A stretch of DNA of 55,914 nt from NCBI GenBank assembly GCA_018242065.1, contig JAFECQ010000025.1, positions 1-55,914 on the forward strand, read 5' to 3'. A program made the translations under genes and the position numbers. The notes below the pieces were generated by a model, which saw only the letters and a program-made list of their open reading frames with translations, was not told the DNA's origin and searched no databases. This DNA comes from Pseudomonadota bacterium (GTDB lineage Bacteria; Pseudomonadota; Alphaproteobacteria; UBA9655). Below, in pieces: positions 34,526-43,581 of the stretch (its first letter is position 1; each line of letters begins with the position of its first letter).

Positions 34526-35748
34526 CGGATTTCCTGTCCTGGTCCAAGAGCCGCAAAGGTGGGCTTTTTTTCCATAAGGGAAGACAAAACTCTTACTAGA
34601 TCTTCTCGCGTGACAGCATTAACTTTTTCGATGACTTCTTGAGGCGGTATATGTCGTTTGTAAATCATCATGTGTTGCGCAAGTTGTTCACACCTTGCAG
34701 ATGTACTTTCTAAAGCCATTAAAATTCCTGCTTTAAACTGAGCTTTACTACGCGTTAATTCTTTGTCTTCCAAACTTTTTGGGAATTTTTTGAGAACATC
34801 TTTAATTGTCGGAAGAAGCTCATGTACTTGTTGTGCTCCCGTGCCGGCATAGATGCCGAAAAGGCCCGTGTCTCGAAAGGCTGTATTAAAAGAATAGATT
34901 GAATAGACAAGACCGCGCTTTTCTCTCACTTCTTGAAAAAGGCGTGACGACATACCACCCCCTAAAAGATTTGAGAGAACAGATAGGGGGTAAAAATCTG
35001 GATGACCATAAGGACACGCTTCAAATCCAAGTACAAGATGGACTTGCTCTAGTTTGCGTGTTTCATAACATTGCCCTCCTTGATAGGCGGCTTTTTCATA
35101 GCTTTGTGTTGGATGATTTGAAAGATGATCGAAATGCTTTTGGCACAGTTCAACAATTCGATCATGATTAACAGCACCCGTTGCCGCAAAAACCATGCGG
35201 GATGCGGTGTATTCTTGTTTCATATAGTTCATGAGATCATCACGGGTAATTTTATGAATGATTTCGGGAGGTCCAAGGATGGGGCGCCCAAGAGGATGCT
35301 TTGGGAAAGCCGTTTGCTGAAAATAGTCGTAAATAATATCATCCGGCGTATCAAAGGATTGACCAATCTCCTGCAAAATTACATCTCGTTCACGGGCAAT
35401 TTCTGAGGGCTCAAACGTTGAATTTTGAATAATATCCGCAATAAGCTCAAGAGCGAGCGGGACATCATTTTCAAGAACACGAGCGTGATAAGCCGTGTTT
35501 TCCCTTGAAGTATACGCATTAAGATGGCCACCAACCGTTTCGATTTCTTCGGCAATCTGCCTTGCTGTGCGCGTTGTTGTTCCTTTAAAAGCCATATGTT
35601 CGAGAAAATGAGAAACCCCATTAATTTCGGGTGCTTCGTATCGTGCTCCTACTTCAACCCATAATCCAAGTGTAGCTGTAACAATTCCAGGGATATCATC
35701 AGTAATAATTCTTAAACCATTGTCAAGTGTTGTAATACGAACAGTCAT
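34516..35748 (-). CDS. M16-family zinc peptidase (mitochondrial-processing-peptidase type)
   Basis: 410 residues. The inverted zinc motif HFLEHMAFKGT (HxxEH) lies near residue 50, with the downstream Glu region about 75 residues later (ENDVPLALELIADIIQNSTF). The C-terminal M16 domain has LGGGMSSRLFQEVREKRGLV. Alphaproteobacterial members are the closest relatives of mitochondrial processing peptidase. TAATG overlap with the SURF1 stop indicates coupling; SURF1 and M16 are common cox neighbours. Confidence 0.93.
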   Translation of the reverse strand: MTVRITTLDNGLRIITDDIPGIVTATLGLWVEVGARYEAPEINGVSHFLEHMAFKGTTTRTARQIAEEIETVGGHLNAYTSRENTAYHARVLENDVPLALELIADIIQNSTFEPSEIARERDVILQEIGQSFDTPDDIIYDYFQQTAFPKHPLGRPILGPPEIIHKITRDDLMNYMKQEYTASRMVFAATGAVNHDRIVELCQKHFDHLSNHPTQSYEKAAYQGGQCYETRKLEQVHLVLGFEACPYGHPDFYPLSVLSNLLGGGMSSRLFQEVREKRGLVYSIYSFNTAFRDTGLFGIYAGTGAQQVHELLPTIKDVLKKFPKSLEDKELTRSKAQFKAGILMALESTSARCEQLAQHMMIYKRHIPPQEVIEKVNAVTREDLVRVLSSLMEKKPTFAALGPGQEIRWE

Positions 35749-36398
35749 TATGTTTCCTTTTTAAAATAATATTTCCTGCTCCACAAAAGCATAGTTCCGA
35801 ATAAAAAAGCAAGTAAATACCAAATTATGGCATATGAAAGATGATTGTTGGTTATTTGGGGAAGGAGGTTAACGTGGTCAATCTGTGGGCTATAAGAGGT
35901 GGTTGAAACAAGATAGTACGGAAGGAGAGGGAGATTGAGGTCTTGGGAGAGGGCTTTTAGATCAATCCAAAAGTAAATTGGTGCAGCATTAGGAGGTTGA
36001 AAGTAATTTGGCGGAGTAGGGGTTCTTACAATTCCGTGTAAAGTGAGGTGTCCTAATGGAACTTCATGAACTTCTGTAAGAGACCACCCCCGTTGTACAA
36101 GTAGGAATTGCCCGCCCTCAGTTTGAAAAACACCCAAGACATAAAGACCATTTTTCCCTTTATGGACTTTAGATTGAAGGAAAATAGTTTTCTCCTTAAG
36201 AAAATGCCCTTTTGCATAAGCGGGCGTGAATGATTCTAGGTGGGTATCTGAATTGATATTATACGTAGGTTTCAGTTGATTATGAGCCATGGTTGTAAGA
36301 AGGGCTTCCTTTTGAGCTTTCCTTTGGAGTTGCCATGTTCCAAGTCCAAGAAGAACGAAAATTAACAGAAGAGCGAAAAAGGTAAAAGGTCGAGACAC
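35748..36398 (-). CDS. surf1: SURF1-family cytochrome oxidase assembly protein
   Basis: 216 residues with membrane segments at both ends (about 5-22 and 190-208). Family signs are LLGLGTWQLQRKAQKEALL at the start, then YVLGVFQTEGGQFLLVQRGW and the C-terminal NNHLSYAIIWYLLAFLFG. SURF1 delivers or stabilises heme a in subunit I. It normally follows coxC in the same operon, and here it is on the same strand as coxC with a small gene on the opposite strand in between. Confidence 0.9.
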   Translation of the reverse strand: MSRPFTFFALLLIFVLLGLGTWQLQRKAQKEALLTTMAHNQLKPTYNINSDTHLESFTPAYAKGHFLKEKTIFLQSKVHKGKNGLYVLGVFQTEGGQFLLVQRGWSLTEVHEVPLGHLTLHGIVRTPTPPNYFQPPNAAPIYFWIDLKALSQDLNLPLLPYYLVSTTSYSPQIDHVNLLPQITNNHLSYAIIWYLLAFLFGTMLLWSRKYYFKKET

Positions 36399-36487
36399 TT
36401 GTGTTATTCCTTTGTATATCTTAAGTTAATGTAAATGTGTTTTGTGATGCGCAAAAGCATAAAATAACAACAAATCGGGGGAGGGAT

Positions 36488-36805
36488 ATGAAAAAAGCAT
36501 TGTCTTTTCTAAGCATTATGGCTGCTTTATCGTTTGGTGGAACAAGTAAGGCTCAAACTCAACTTGTGATGGAAAGTACTGATTGTCCTGCAGGAAAGTG
36601 GGCATGTAGCACAATTTGTTGTCCTGATGATTCTCCTGGTTGTTATTCAGATGAACAAAAGCAAGTCATTTGTATAAAACCATGTGTCGCAAATAATACG
36701 TGCCAAGGTGGGCTTGAATGTGTAGGGGGATTTTGTTACCCGAAAGCTGGCTCTGAGAAAAAATTAATTAAACAGCGCGGTTATATACCCGACCCCCAAC
36801 AATAA
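36488..36805 (+). CDS. Small secreted cysteine-rich protein
   Basis: 105 residues. Signal peptide MKKALSFLSIMAALSFGGTS KA, cleavage near KAQ, then about 80 residues with ten cysteines, among them WACSTICCPDDSPGCY and GGLECVGGFCYP. The spacing resembles disulfide-rich extracellular modules. GGGGGAGGGAT precedes ATG 36488. The 3' end overlaps the coxC 3' end by 25 bases, convergently. It sits between coxC and SURF1 on the other strand and was probably inserted there. Function unknown. Confidence 0.65.
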   Translation: MKKALSFLSIMAALSFGGTSKAQTQLVMESTDCPAGKWACSTICCPDDSPGCYSDEQKQVICIKPCVANNTCQGGLECVGGFCYPKAGSEKKLIKQRGYIPDPQQ

Positions 36806-37581
36806 ATACTTACGAAAAGAAAAAGCCAGACCACATCGACAAAATGCCAATACCAGGCAGCGGCTTCAAAGCCAACGTGTCGATCTGGTGTAAACTGACC
36901 CAATCGTGTTCGAAACCAACAGACTGTGAGAAAAAGGGTTCCAATAATGACATGCGCGCCATGAAAGCCAGTTGCCATATAAAAGGTGGAGGAATAAATC
37001 CCTTCCTTAAATCCAAAAGTTGCGTGAGCGTATTCATAAGCTTGAACAGAAGTGAAGAGCAGGCCTAATAAAATAGTAAAACCGATTCCTTTTACCACAT
37101 CCTTGGTATGATTCCCGAGAAGTGCATGGTGCGCCCATGTAATGGTTGTACCGGACAGGAGCAAGACAAGGGTGTTGAAATAAGGATAATCAAAAGGATT
37201 GAGGGGATGGATTCCTTTTGGGGGCCACACCCCGCCCGTGGGCTCTGTTGGGAAAAGACTCGCATTAAAGAAAGCCCAGAAAAAAGCTACAAAGAACATA
37301 ACTTCAGAAGTAATGAAAAGGGCCATGCCTGTTCTGAGTCCAAATTGAACGGGAGGGGTATAGGTTTCCGTATCATCTGATTCTTTAATGACATCGCGCC
37401 ACCATCCCACCATGGTTACGAGAACAAGGACGAGCCCCATAAGCAATACATAAAGTCCATGATTATGCATATAAAGGACAAGCCCTACCATTGAAACTAA
37501 AGCACCAAGGGATCCAACGAAAGGCCATGGACTGGGATTTACCAGATGAAAGGGATGATTTTTTTTCGTGCCTGTCATCAT
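36781..37581 (-). CDS. coxC: Cytochrome c oxidase subunit III
   Basis: 266 residues with seven membrane helices. HPFHLVNPSPWPFVGSLGAL, TEVMFFVAFFWAFFNASLFP, HHALLGNHTKDVVKGI and GFHGAHVIIGTLFLTVCW followed by FEAAAWYWHFVDVVWLFLF are subunit III hallmarks. I use ATG 37581, preceded by AAGGGA. It is separated from coxBA and inverted relative to them, unlike the usual ctaG-coxC order. Confidence 0.95.
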   Translation of the reverse strand: MMTGTKKNHPFHLVNPSPWPFVGSLGALVSMVGLVLYMHNHGLYVLLMGLVLVLVTMVGWWRDVIKESDDTETYTPPVQFGLRTGMALFITSEVMFFVAFFWAFFNASLFPTEPTGGVWPPKGIHPLNPFDYPYFNTLVLLLSGTTITWAHHALLGNHTKDVVKGIGFTILLGLLFTSVQAYEYAHATFGFKEGIYSSTFYMATGFHGAHVIIGTLFLTVCWFRTRLGQFTPDRHVGFEAAAWYWHFVDVVWLFLFVSIYCWGSGI

Positions 37582-37597
37582 CAATAAATCCCTTATG

Positions 37598-39388
37598 TTA
37601 CTGTTCTGCTTTTGCCCAAAAGGTATGGATGCTAGGAAGACCCATAGGTCCTAAAGGCGGATGATCGATTGTATTCCAATAAGCAACACAATCTTTTGTG
37701 CGGTGGCCAAGAGGAATAACGTAATGACCCCAAAGGAGAACACGATCAAGAGCTTTTACAGCTGCCACAAGTTCTTCGCGTGCTGTAGCGTTGGTAATGG
37801 CATGACAAAGGCTGTCCACAACAGAGCTTTTGATGCCGGGATAGTTGCGAGTTCCTGGTTCATCCGCAGCTTTTGAACTCCAATAAAAAGATTGTTCCCA
37901 TCCTGGAGACATCGTATGGCCCCAAAAATGTAGAAGCATGTCAAAGTTCATGTTCGTTTGAAGATTTGAATATTGAGCAGCATCAACAGTTCGTACATTG
38001 GCTGTAATTCCCAGTTGCTTTAGATTTCGAGCAAACGCAAGTGCCACTTTTTCATTTTCAGGAACATTTAAAATAATATCAAAAACAAATGGCTTTCCGG
38101 TCTTTTCATTGACAAGTTTTCCATTTTGAGTCACCCAGCCGGCTTCTTTTAAAAGCGCGCGTGCCGTTTTTAAGTTTTCACGACTTCCCTTTTCGAAAGT
38201 CGGTAATGTATACGGCTGCTCGAATACTTCTTTCGGCAATTGTTTGCGGAAAGGTTCGAGAAGAGCTAACTCTTGACCCTGCGGAACGCCTTTTGCAGCT
38301 AAATCCGTGTTATCAAAAAAACTTGTTGTGCGAATAAGTGCGCCATGGAAGGCATTTTTGTTCAACCAATCATAATCAAAAGCATAGGCGAGGGCCCGTC
38401 TTACGCGAGGGTCTTGGAAAATTTCTCTTCGTGTATTGAAAGCAAAAGCTTGCATACCAACTTGATGTTGATGGGGGATCTCTACTTTTTTAACAAGGCC
38501 ATTTTTGATTGCGGGAAAATCATAGTTTTGAGCCCATTTCCCCATATCGGACTCTTCTCGCGTCATCACATCGCCAGCTTTAAAGGCTTCAAAGGCAACA
38601 GCCGCATTTTTATAGTAATCAAACCGTAGTTTGTCGAAATTGTAGTATCCTTTGTTTACAGGAAGATCCTTGGCCCAATAATTTTGATCACGTGTGTAAA
38701 CGATAGAACGTCCTGCCTCAGCCTTCTCAACCTTATAAGGGCCACTTGTGAGGATGGGTGTAAGGCCTGTTTTTTCAAAATCCTTACCCTTAAAGAAATG
38801 TTCGGGAATAAGAAGCATTGTTCCGATGAGAAGAGGAATTTCGCGATCATACTTCCCATCAACCTTTTTAAAGGTAAATTTGATTTTACGATCGCCGAGA
38901 ACCTCAATTTTCTCAACCTTTTGGTAGGCCATTTTTTGCCCTGGTGTGCCGTGCTCTAAAAATATTTTGTAAGAGAATTGAACATCTTTAGCCATAAGAG
39001 GCGCTCCATCTTGCCACCTCGCCTTTGGGTTAATGTTAAAGAGAATCCAAGAACGATCAGGCGCAACTTCAAGACTTTCCGCAACAAGCCCATAAAGACT
39101 AAAGGGTTCATCGGGAGAGCGCTTTAAGAGGCTTTCAAACATAATATCTCGAATTCCGGCGGGAGGAGTTCCTTTAAGGATAAAAGGATTAAGCGTATCG
39201 TATGTTCCTACAATAGCGAGTTTTAATTCTCCCCCTTTGGGTGCATTAGGATTTACAACATCAAAATGAGTGAAGTTAGGGGGATATTTAAGAGCGCCAT
39301 GCATAGCGATCCCCTGTTGAGGTTCGGCCAAGAGAGGGCATATGAATGAAACAAGAGAAAAACATGCTAAAAATATAAATTTTTTCAT
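37598..39388 (-). CDS. YejA-type oligopeptide ABC transporter substrate-binding protein
   Basis: 596 residues. Signal peptide MKKFIFLACFSLVSFICPLLA. GIAMHGALKYPPNFTHFDVV followed by NPNAPKGGELKLA is the YejA-type opening, and the SBP_bac_5 fold follows (SWILFNINPKARWQDGAPLM, DPRVRRALAYAFDYDWLN). It binds peptides in the periplasm for import. No permease or ATPase genes adjoin, so its partners must be elsewhere. ATG 39388 is chosen because AAAGGTAA precedes it and a signal peptide follows. It lies between the two halves of the cox region. Confidence 0.9.
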   Translation of the reverse strand: MKKFIFLACFSLVSFICPLLAEPQQGIAMHGALKYPPNFTHFDVVNPNAPKGGELKLAIVGTYDTLNPFILKGTPPAGIRDIMFESLLKRSPDEPFSLYGLVAESLEVAPDRSWILFNINPKARWQDGAPLMAKDVQFSYKIFLEHGTPGQKMAYQKVEKIEVLGDRKIKFTFKKVDGKYDREIPLLIGTMLLIPEHFFKGKDFEKTGLTPILTSGPYKVEKAEAGRSIVYTRDQNYWAKDLPVNKGYYNFDKLRFDYYKNAAVAFEAFKAGDVMTREESDMGKWAQNYDFPAIKNGLVKKVEIPHQHQVGMQAFAFNTRREIFQDPRVRRALAYAFDYDWLNKNAFHGALIRTTSFFDNTDLAAKGVPQGQELALLEPFRKQLPKEVFEQPYTLPTFEKGSRENLKTARALLKEAGWVTQNGKLVNEKTGKPFVFDIILNVPENEKVALAFARNLKQLGITANVRTVDAAQYSNLQTNMNFDMLLHFWGHTMSPGWEQSFYWSSKAADEPGTRNYPGIKSSVVDSLCHAITNATAREELVAAVKALDRVLLWGHYVIPLGHRTKDCVAYWNTIDHPPLGPMGLPSIHTFWAKAEQ

Positions 39389-39518
39389 AAAATTACCTTT
39401 TAAAAATGATAGCATTTTGCTAAACAGTTCTAGCGTATCTATAAGAAAATGCAACTCTTTCGTGCAAAGGCACTTGAGAATAATGAGCCTCTTTGGGTAT
39501 GAGGCTTGAAAAACGAGG

Positions 39519-40469
39519 ATGTTGATGCGAGGCCTTCAAACTATAGACTCTTTTTTACAGGATTTTTCTGGATTGCTTTGCGCTCACAATGCTTGTCCTC
39601 GCGAAAGCGAGGAACTACCCGTCCCCCGGCTCAAGGCCGGGGCTAAAGATTGCAAGGACCCAAAGGGTCCGAAGCAATCCAGAAAACGTTTACATTTATT
39701 CCTGACTCTTATTTTTTCTTTTGTCCCTTATCTAGCCCATGCAGATCATCCCAAACCTTGGCAAATGTACTATCAAGATCCGGTAACCCCTGTAATGGAT
39801 CATTTGTATGATTTTCATACGCTCTTACTTTGTATTGAAGGTACAATCGTCCTTATTGTGGGTGCTTTACTCATTTATGTGATTATTCGTTTCCGTGCAT
39901 CTAAAAATGCAGCACCGTCGAAAGTAGCTCATAATACTTTGCTTGAAGTTATTTGGACCGCAATTCCCGTTCTGATCCTCGTGTTTATTGCTTTTCCCTC
40001 ATTCAAGCTTTTGTACATGATGGATGTGACGCCAAAAGCTGACCTTACCATTAAAGCCATCGGGAATCAGTGGTATTGGACTTATGAATACCCAGATCAT
40101 AATATTCGTTTTGATAGCAATATAGTACCGGAAGATCAGTTAAAATCAGGACAATTTCGCCTTCTTGAGGTAGATAATCGAGTTATTGTTCCCACACACA
40201 CAAACATTCGGATTATTACAACCTCTTCTGATGTTCTGCATAGCTGGGCGGTTCCAGCTTTTGGTGTAAAACGCGATAGTGTACCAGGACGTTTGAATGA
40301 GACATGGTTTCATGTCAAAAAAGAGGGAGTCTATTATGGTCAGTGTTCAGAACTTTGTGGTGTGAAGCATGGTTTTATGCCCATTGTTGTGGAAGCTGTT
40401 ACCAAGGCTCAATTTGAGCAGTGGCTTGTGTCCAAAAAGAACCCCGCACAAACTCCCAGTGGAGGATAA
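39519..40469 (+). CDS. coxB: Cytochrome c oxidase subunit II with palindromic-element insertion
   Basis: 316 residues. Two membrane helices (about 110-130, 145-170) precede the cupredoxin domain. The binuclear CuA site is visible: the His region of [18 protein letters not shown], and [18 protein letters not shown] with both Cys, His and Met. Codons 16-56 are encoded by a repeat element (39564-39686); without it the N-terminus would be an ordinary signal peptide ending in FVPYLAHA. No ATG, GTG or TTG in frame lies between the element and the signal core, so translation has to pass through the element. Confidence 0.93.
   Translation: MLMRGLQTIDSFLQDFSGLLCAHNACPRESEELPVPRLKAGAKDCKDPKGPKQSRKRLHLFLTLIFSFVPYLAHADHPKPWQMYYQDPVTPVMDHLYDFHTLLLCIEGTIVLIVGALLIYVIIRFRASKNAAPSKVAHNTLLEVIWTAIPVLILVFIAFPSFKLLYMMDVTPKADLTIKAIGNQWYWTYEYPDHNIRFDSNIVPEDQLKSGQFRLLEVDNRVIVPTHTNIRIITTSSDVLHSWAVPAFGVKRDSVPGRLNETWFHVKKEGVYYGQCSELCGVKHGFMPIVVEAVTKAQFEQWLVSKKNPAQTPSGG
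39564..39686. repeat. 123-bp nested palindromic element inside coxB
   Basis: Perfect 15-bp terminal inverted repeats TTTTCTGGATTGCTT (39564-39578) and AAGCAATCCAGAAAA (39672-39686). Inside are three hairpins: CCTCGC-GAAA-GCGAGG, CCCCGGC-TCAAG-GCCGGGG and GGACCC-AAA-GGGTCC. Length is 123 bp, exactly 41 codons, and the coxB frame stays open through it. The design is like the palindromic elements that insert in-frame into Rickettsia genes. Confidence 0.85.
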
Positions 40470-40473
40470 AAAG

Positions 40474-42069
40474 ATGTCTTATGCGACAACCATTGATCAT
40501 GTTCATAACGCAGACCATCCAACCGGGTGGCGGCGATGGGTTTTATCGACAAATCATAAAGATATAGGCACCATGTATATCATATTTGGCGCCTTTGGAG
40601 CGCTTTTTGGAAGTACTTTATCTCTCCTTATTCGTTTACAGCTTGCTCATCCCCATGGAACGCTTTTGTCAGGTGGAGAATTCCAGATCTATAACATCGT
40701 CATAACTGCACACGGATTACTGATGATTTTTTTCTTTGTGATGCCTGTTTTGATTGGCGGTTTTGGAAACTGGTTTGTTCCTCTTATGATTGGGGCGCCG
40801 GATATGGCTTTTCCGCGCTTAAATAACATTAGCTTTTGGCTTTTGATTCCTTCTCTCGTTCTTTTAACCCTTTCAATTGTTGTTGGATCGGGTGCTGGAA
40901 CTGGATGGACGTTTTATCCCCCCTTAAGCAGTATCGGGCACCCTGATGCGGCAGTTGATTTTATGTTGGTGAGTCTTCATCTTGCAGGTGCGTCCTCTAT
41001 TTTAGGGGCAATCAATTTTATTACGACTATTTTTAATATGCGTGCGCCGGGTATGACAATGCATAAGGCTCCTCTTTTTGTGTGGGGCATTCTTGTAACA
41101 GCATTCCTCCTTCTTCTTGCTGTGCCTGTCTTGGCGGGTGCTATCACTATGTTGCTAACGGATCGGGGCTTTGGGACCAGTTTCTTTGAACCGGCAGGGG
41201 GAGGAGATCCTCTTTTGTTTCAACATTTGTTTTGGTTTTTTGGGCATCCTGAAGTTTACATTATGATTTTACCCGCTTTTGGCGTGATCAGTCAGGTCAT
41301 TTCGACGTTTGCGCGTAAACCCGTCTTTGGTTATTTAGGAATGGCTTATGCGATGGTTTCGATTGGAGTGATTGGATTTGTCGTATGGGCCCATCATATG
41401 TTTACAGTGGGAATGGATGTGAATGCAAATGCCTATTTTACGGCTGCAACTCTCATTATTGCCGTGCCAACAGGAATTAAGATATTTAGCTGGATTGCCA
41501 CTATGTGGGGAGGATCCTTAACCTTTGAGACGCCGATGCTCTACGCAATTGGATTTATTATCTTATTTGTTATTGGAGGAGTTACAGGTGTGACATTAGC
41601 CAATGGTGGTGTTGATATCTCTCTTCATGACACTTATTTTGTGGTTGCCCACTTTCATTATGTTTTATCGATGGGGGCTCTCTTTGGCATTTTTGCTGGA
41701 TTTTATTATTGGTTCCCGAAAATGACAGGAAAAATGATACCTGAATGGATGGGAAACATTCACTTTTGGATTACTTTTGTCGGTGTGAATCTCATCTTTT
41801 TTCCTATGCATTTCTTGGGACTTGCGGGGATGCCCAGGCGCATTCCGGATTATCCTGATGCTTATTCAGGATGGAATTATATAGCCTCCCTGGGGGCCTT
41901 GTTGACCTTTGCAGGGGCCATTTATTTTGCGCTTATTGTTTACTATGGTTTTAAGTGGGGTAAAAAAGCACCATCAAATCCTTGGGGTCCTGGTGCGACG
42001 ACTCTGGAATGGACGTTACCGTCTCCACCACCTTTCCATACTTTTGAAACCCAGCCTCATGTTTCATGA
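40474..42069 (+). CDS. coxA: Cytochrome c oxidase subunit I
   Basis: 531 residues, 12 helices. The heme-copper oxidase blocks are present: [20 protein letters not shown] (heme a ligand), [17 protein letters not shown] (CuB His with the cross-linked Tyr), [11 protein letters not shown] (CuB His pair) and [18 protein letters not shown] (heme a3/heme a His). It is an aa3-type, proton-pumping enzyme. ATG 40474 has GGAGG upstream. The stop overlaps the ctaB start (ATGA). Confidence 0.98.
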   Translation: MSYATTIDHVHNADHPTGWRRWVLSTNHKDIGTMYIIFGAFGALFGSTLSLLIRLQLAHPHGTLLSGGEFQIYNIVITAHGLLMIFFFVMPVLIGGFGNWFVPLMIGAPDMAFPRLNNISFWLLIPSLVLLTLSIVVGSGAGTGWTFYPPLSSIGHPDAAVDFMLVSLHLAGASSILGAINFITTIFNMRAPGMTMHKAPLFVWGILVTAFLLLLAVPVLAGAITMLLTDRGFGTSFFEPAGGGDPLLFQHLFWFFGHPEVYIMILPAFGVISQVISTFARKPVFGYLGMAYAMVSIGVIGFVVWAHHMFTVGMDVNANAYFTAATLIIAVPTGIKIFSWIATMWGGSLTFETPMLYAIGFIILFVIGGVTGVTLANGGVDISLHDTYFVVAHFHYVLSMGALFGIFAGFYYWFPKMTGKMIPEWMGNIHFWITFVGVNLIFFPMHFLGLAGMPRRIPDYPDAYSGWNYIASLGALLTFAGAIYFALIVYYGFKWGKKAPSNPWGPGATTLEWTLPSPPPFHTFETQPHVS

Positions 42070-42968
42070 TGAAGATGACAACACTGGCTTATTCCACATT
42101 TGAATCCAGGGGAGCATCGGAAGATTACTGGCAGCTGTTGAAGCCGCGAGTGATGTCCCTTGTGGTTTTTACAGGTATTGTGGGGCTTTTGTTAGCTCCA
42201 GGTTCTATCCATCCCGTAATTGCAATTGCTGCGATTTTATGTATTGCGGTAGGGAGTGGGGCTGCAGGTGCCATTAATATGTGGTATGAGCGAGATCTTG
42301 ATGCTCTTATGAAACGAACAAAAGATCGTCCTCTGCCGCAGGGCAGAATTCAACCAGGTGAAGCTCTTGGTTTTGGAATTACGCTCGCGATGGGGACCGT
42401 TCTTGTCATGTATACACTTGTAAATTTTTTGGCGGCATTTTATCTAGCGCTCGCCATTCTTTTTTATGTCTTCGTCTATACGATCTGGTTAAAAAGGCGC
42501 ACGTCCCAAAACATTGTTATCGGTGGTGCCGCTGGGGCTTTACCACCTGTTATCGGTTGGGCAGCGGTGATGAATGAAACGTCTCTTTTGCCATGGATTT
42601 TATTTGGAATTATTTTTCTTTGGACACCTCCACATTTTTGGGCTCTCGCGTTGTACCGTCATGATGACTACCGAATTGCTAATATTCCAATGCTACCTGT
42701 TGTTGCAGGAATAAAGGTTACGAAGAATCAAATGCTTATATATATTTTTGCTCTTCTCCAGTTGAGTCTACTGCCCGTTTATCTTGGAGACATGGGTTTT
42801 TTCTATGGAGGAGCAGCACTTTCTCTTGGTGTTCTTTTTTTCATTTTGGGGGCTCAAGTCAGATGGTCTCGAGATCCAAAAGATGGCTTACGCCTTTTTT
42901 ATTATTCAATTTTCTATTTATTTCTGCTTTTTATAGCTATGCTTGTTGATAGGTTTTGTGTCCTATGA
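42066..42968 (+). CDS. ctaB: Protoheme IX farnesyltransferase (heme O synthase)
   Basis: 300 residues, nine membrane helices of the UbiA superfamily. [22 protein letters not shown] contains the DxxxD prenyl-diphosphate motif, and [18 protein letters not shown] the second conserved motif. It makes heme O, the precursor of heme A for CoxA. It overlaps coxA at its start and the micro-ORF at its end by four bases each. Confidence 0.95.
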   Translation: MMKMTTLAYSTFESRGASEDYWQLLKPRVMSLVVFTGIVGLLLAPGSIHPVIAIAAILCIAVGSGAAGAINMWYERDLDALMKRTKDRPLPQGRIQPGEALGFGITLAMGTVLVMYTLVNFLAAFYLALAILFYVFVYTIWLKRRTSQNIVIGGAAGALPPVIGWAAVMNETSLLPWILFGIIFLWTPPHFWALALYRHDDYRIANIPMLPVVAGIKVTKNQMLIYIFALLQLSLLPVYLGDMGFFYGGAALSLGVLFFILGAQVRWSRDPKDGLRLFYYSIFYLFLLFIAMLVDRFCVL

Positions 42969-43051
42969 ATTCAAAAAATAAAGCTCTTTTGTTTGTTTTA
43001 CTTGGTTTAGTTCTATTGTTTTATAGCGCTGCCTTTGTTTATATGAAATGA
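42965..43051 (+). CDS. Single-helix micro-protein between ctaB and ctaG (CoxF/CtaF-like position)
   Basis: 28 codons from ATG 42965: a positive start MNSKNK, one hydrophobic helix ALLFVLLGLVLLFYSAAFVY, and MK. Both ends overlap neighbours by four bases (ATGA with ctaB, ATGAAATGA with ctaG), so it is kept in a tight translational chain. Alphaproteobacterial operons often have a tiny membrane protein at this place; homology itself cannot be shown at this length. Confidence 0.65.
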   Translation: MNSKNKALLFVLLGLVLLFYSAAFVYMK

Positions 43052-43581
43052 AAGAATATCATCGGTCGACTCTTATCATCTTGTCTAGTCTTGCTTTTGT
43101 GATGTTGGCAATCACTTTTGCATCATCTGCGCTTTTTCGTATGTTTTGTGAAAAAACAGGTCATGGAGGCACGACACAAGTAGCAAAACGTCTGCCGATA
43201 CGTGTTGAACAAAGGGTGATTACAGTTCGCTTTAATGCAGATATTCAACCCCAACTTCCTTGGGATTTCAAGCCATTACAAAAAGAGATTAAAGTTAAAG
43301 CAGGAGAAGTGGGACTCGCATTTTACCATGGAAAAAATCTTTCTCCTCATCATACGGTTGGAATGGCAACCTATAATGTGACCCCGCATAAAGCGGGAAT
43401 CTATTTTAATAAGGTTGAGTGTTTTTGCTTTTTAGAGCAACATCTTGAGGGTGAGCAAGCAACTGATTTTCCTGTTCAGTTTTTTATTGATCCTGACATT
43501 GTCAAAGACCCGACCATGGACGATGTGGATACGATAACATTGTCCTATACGTTTTTTCGCTTAAAAAAGCCTAGTCTATAG
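43048..43581 (+). CDS. ctaG: Cytochrome c oxidase assembly protein CtaG/Cox11
   Basis: 177 residues. One N-terminal membrane helix, then the Cox11 beta-sandwich. VRFNADIQPQLPWDFKPLQK, YNVTPHKAGIYFNKVECFCF with the copper-binding CFC, and QFFIDPDIVKDP are characteristic. It delivers copper to the CuB site of CoxA. Downstream one would expect coxC; instead its end overlaps the convergent OTU gene by six bases. Confidence 0.95.
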   Translation: MKEYHRSTLIILSSLAFVMLAITFASSALFRMFCEKTGHGGTTQVAKRLPIRVEQRVITVRFNADIQPQLPWDFKPLQKEIKVKAGEVGLAFYHGKNLSPHHTVGMATYNVTPHKAGIYFNKVECFCFLEQHLEGEQATDFPVQFFIDPDIVKDPTMDDVDTITLSYTFFRLKKPSL

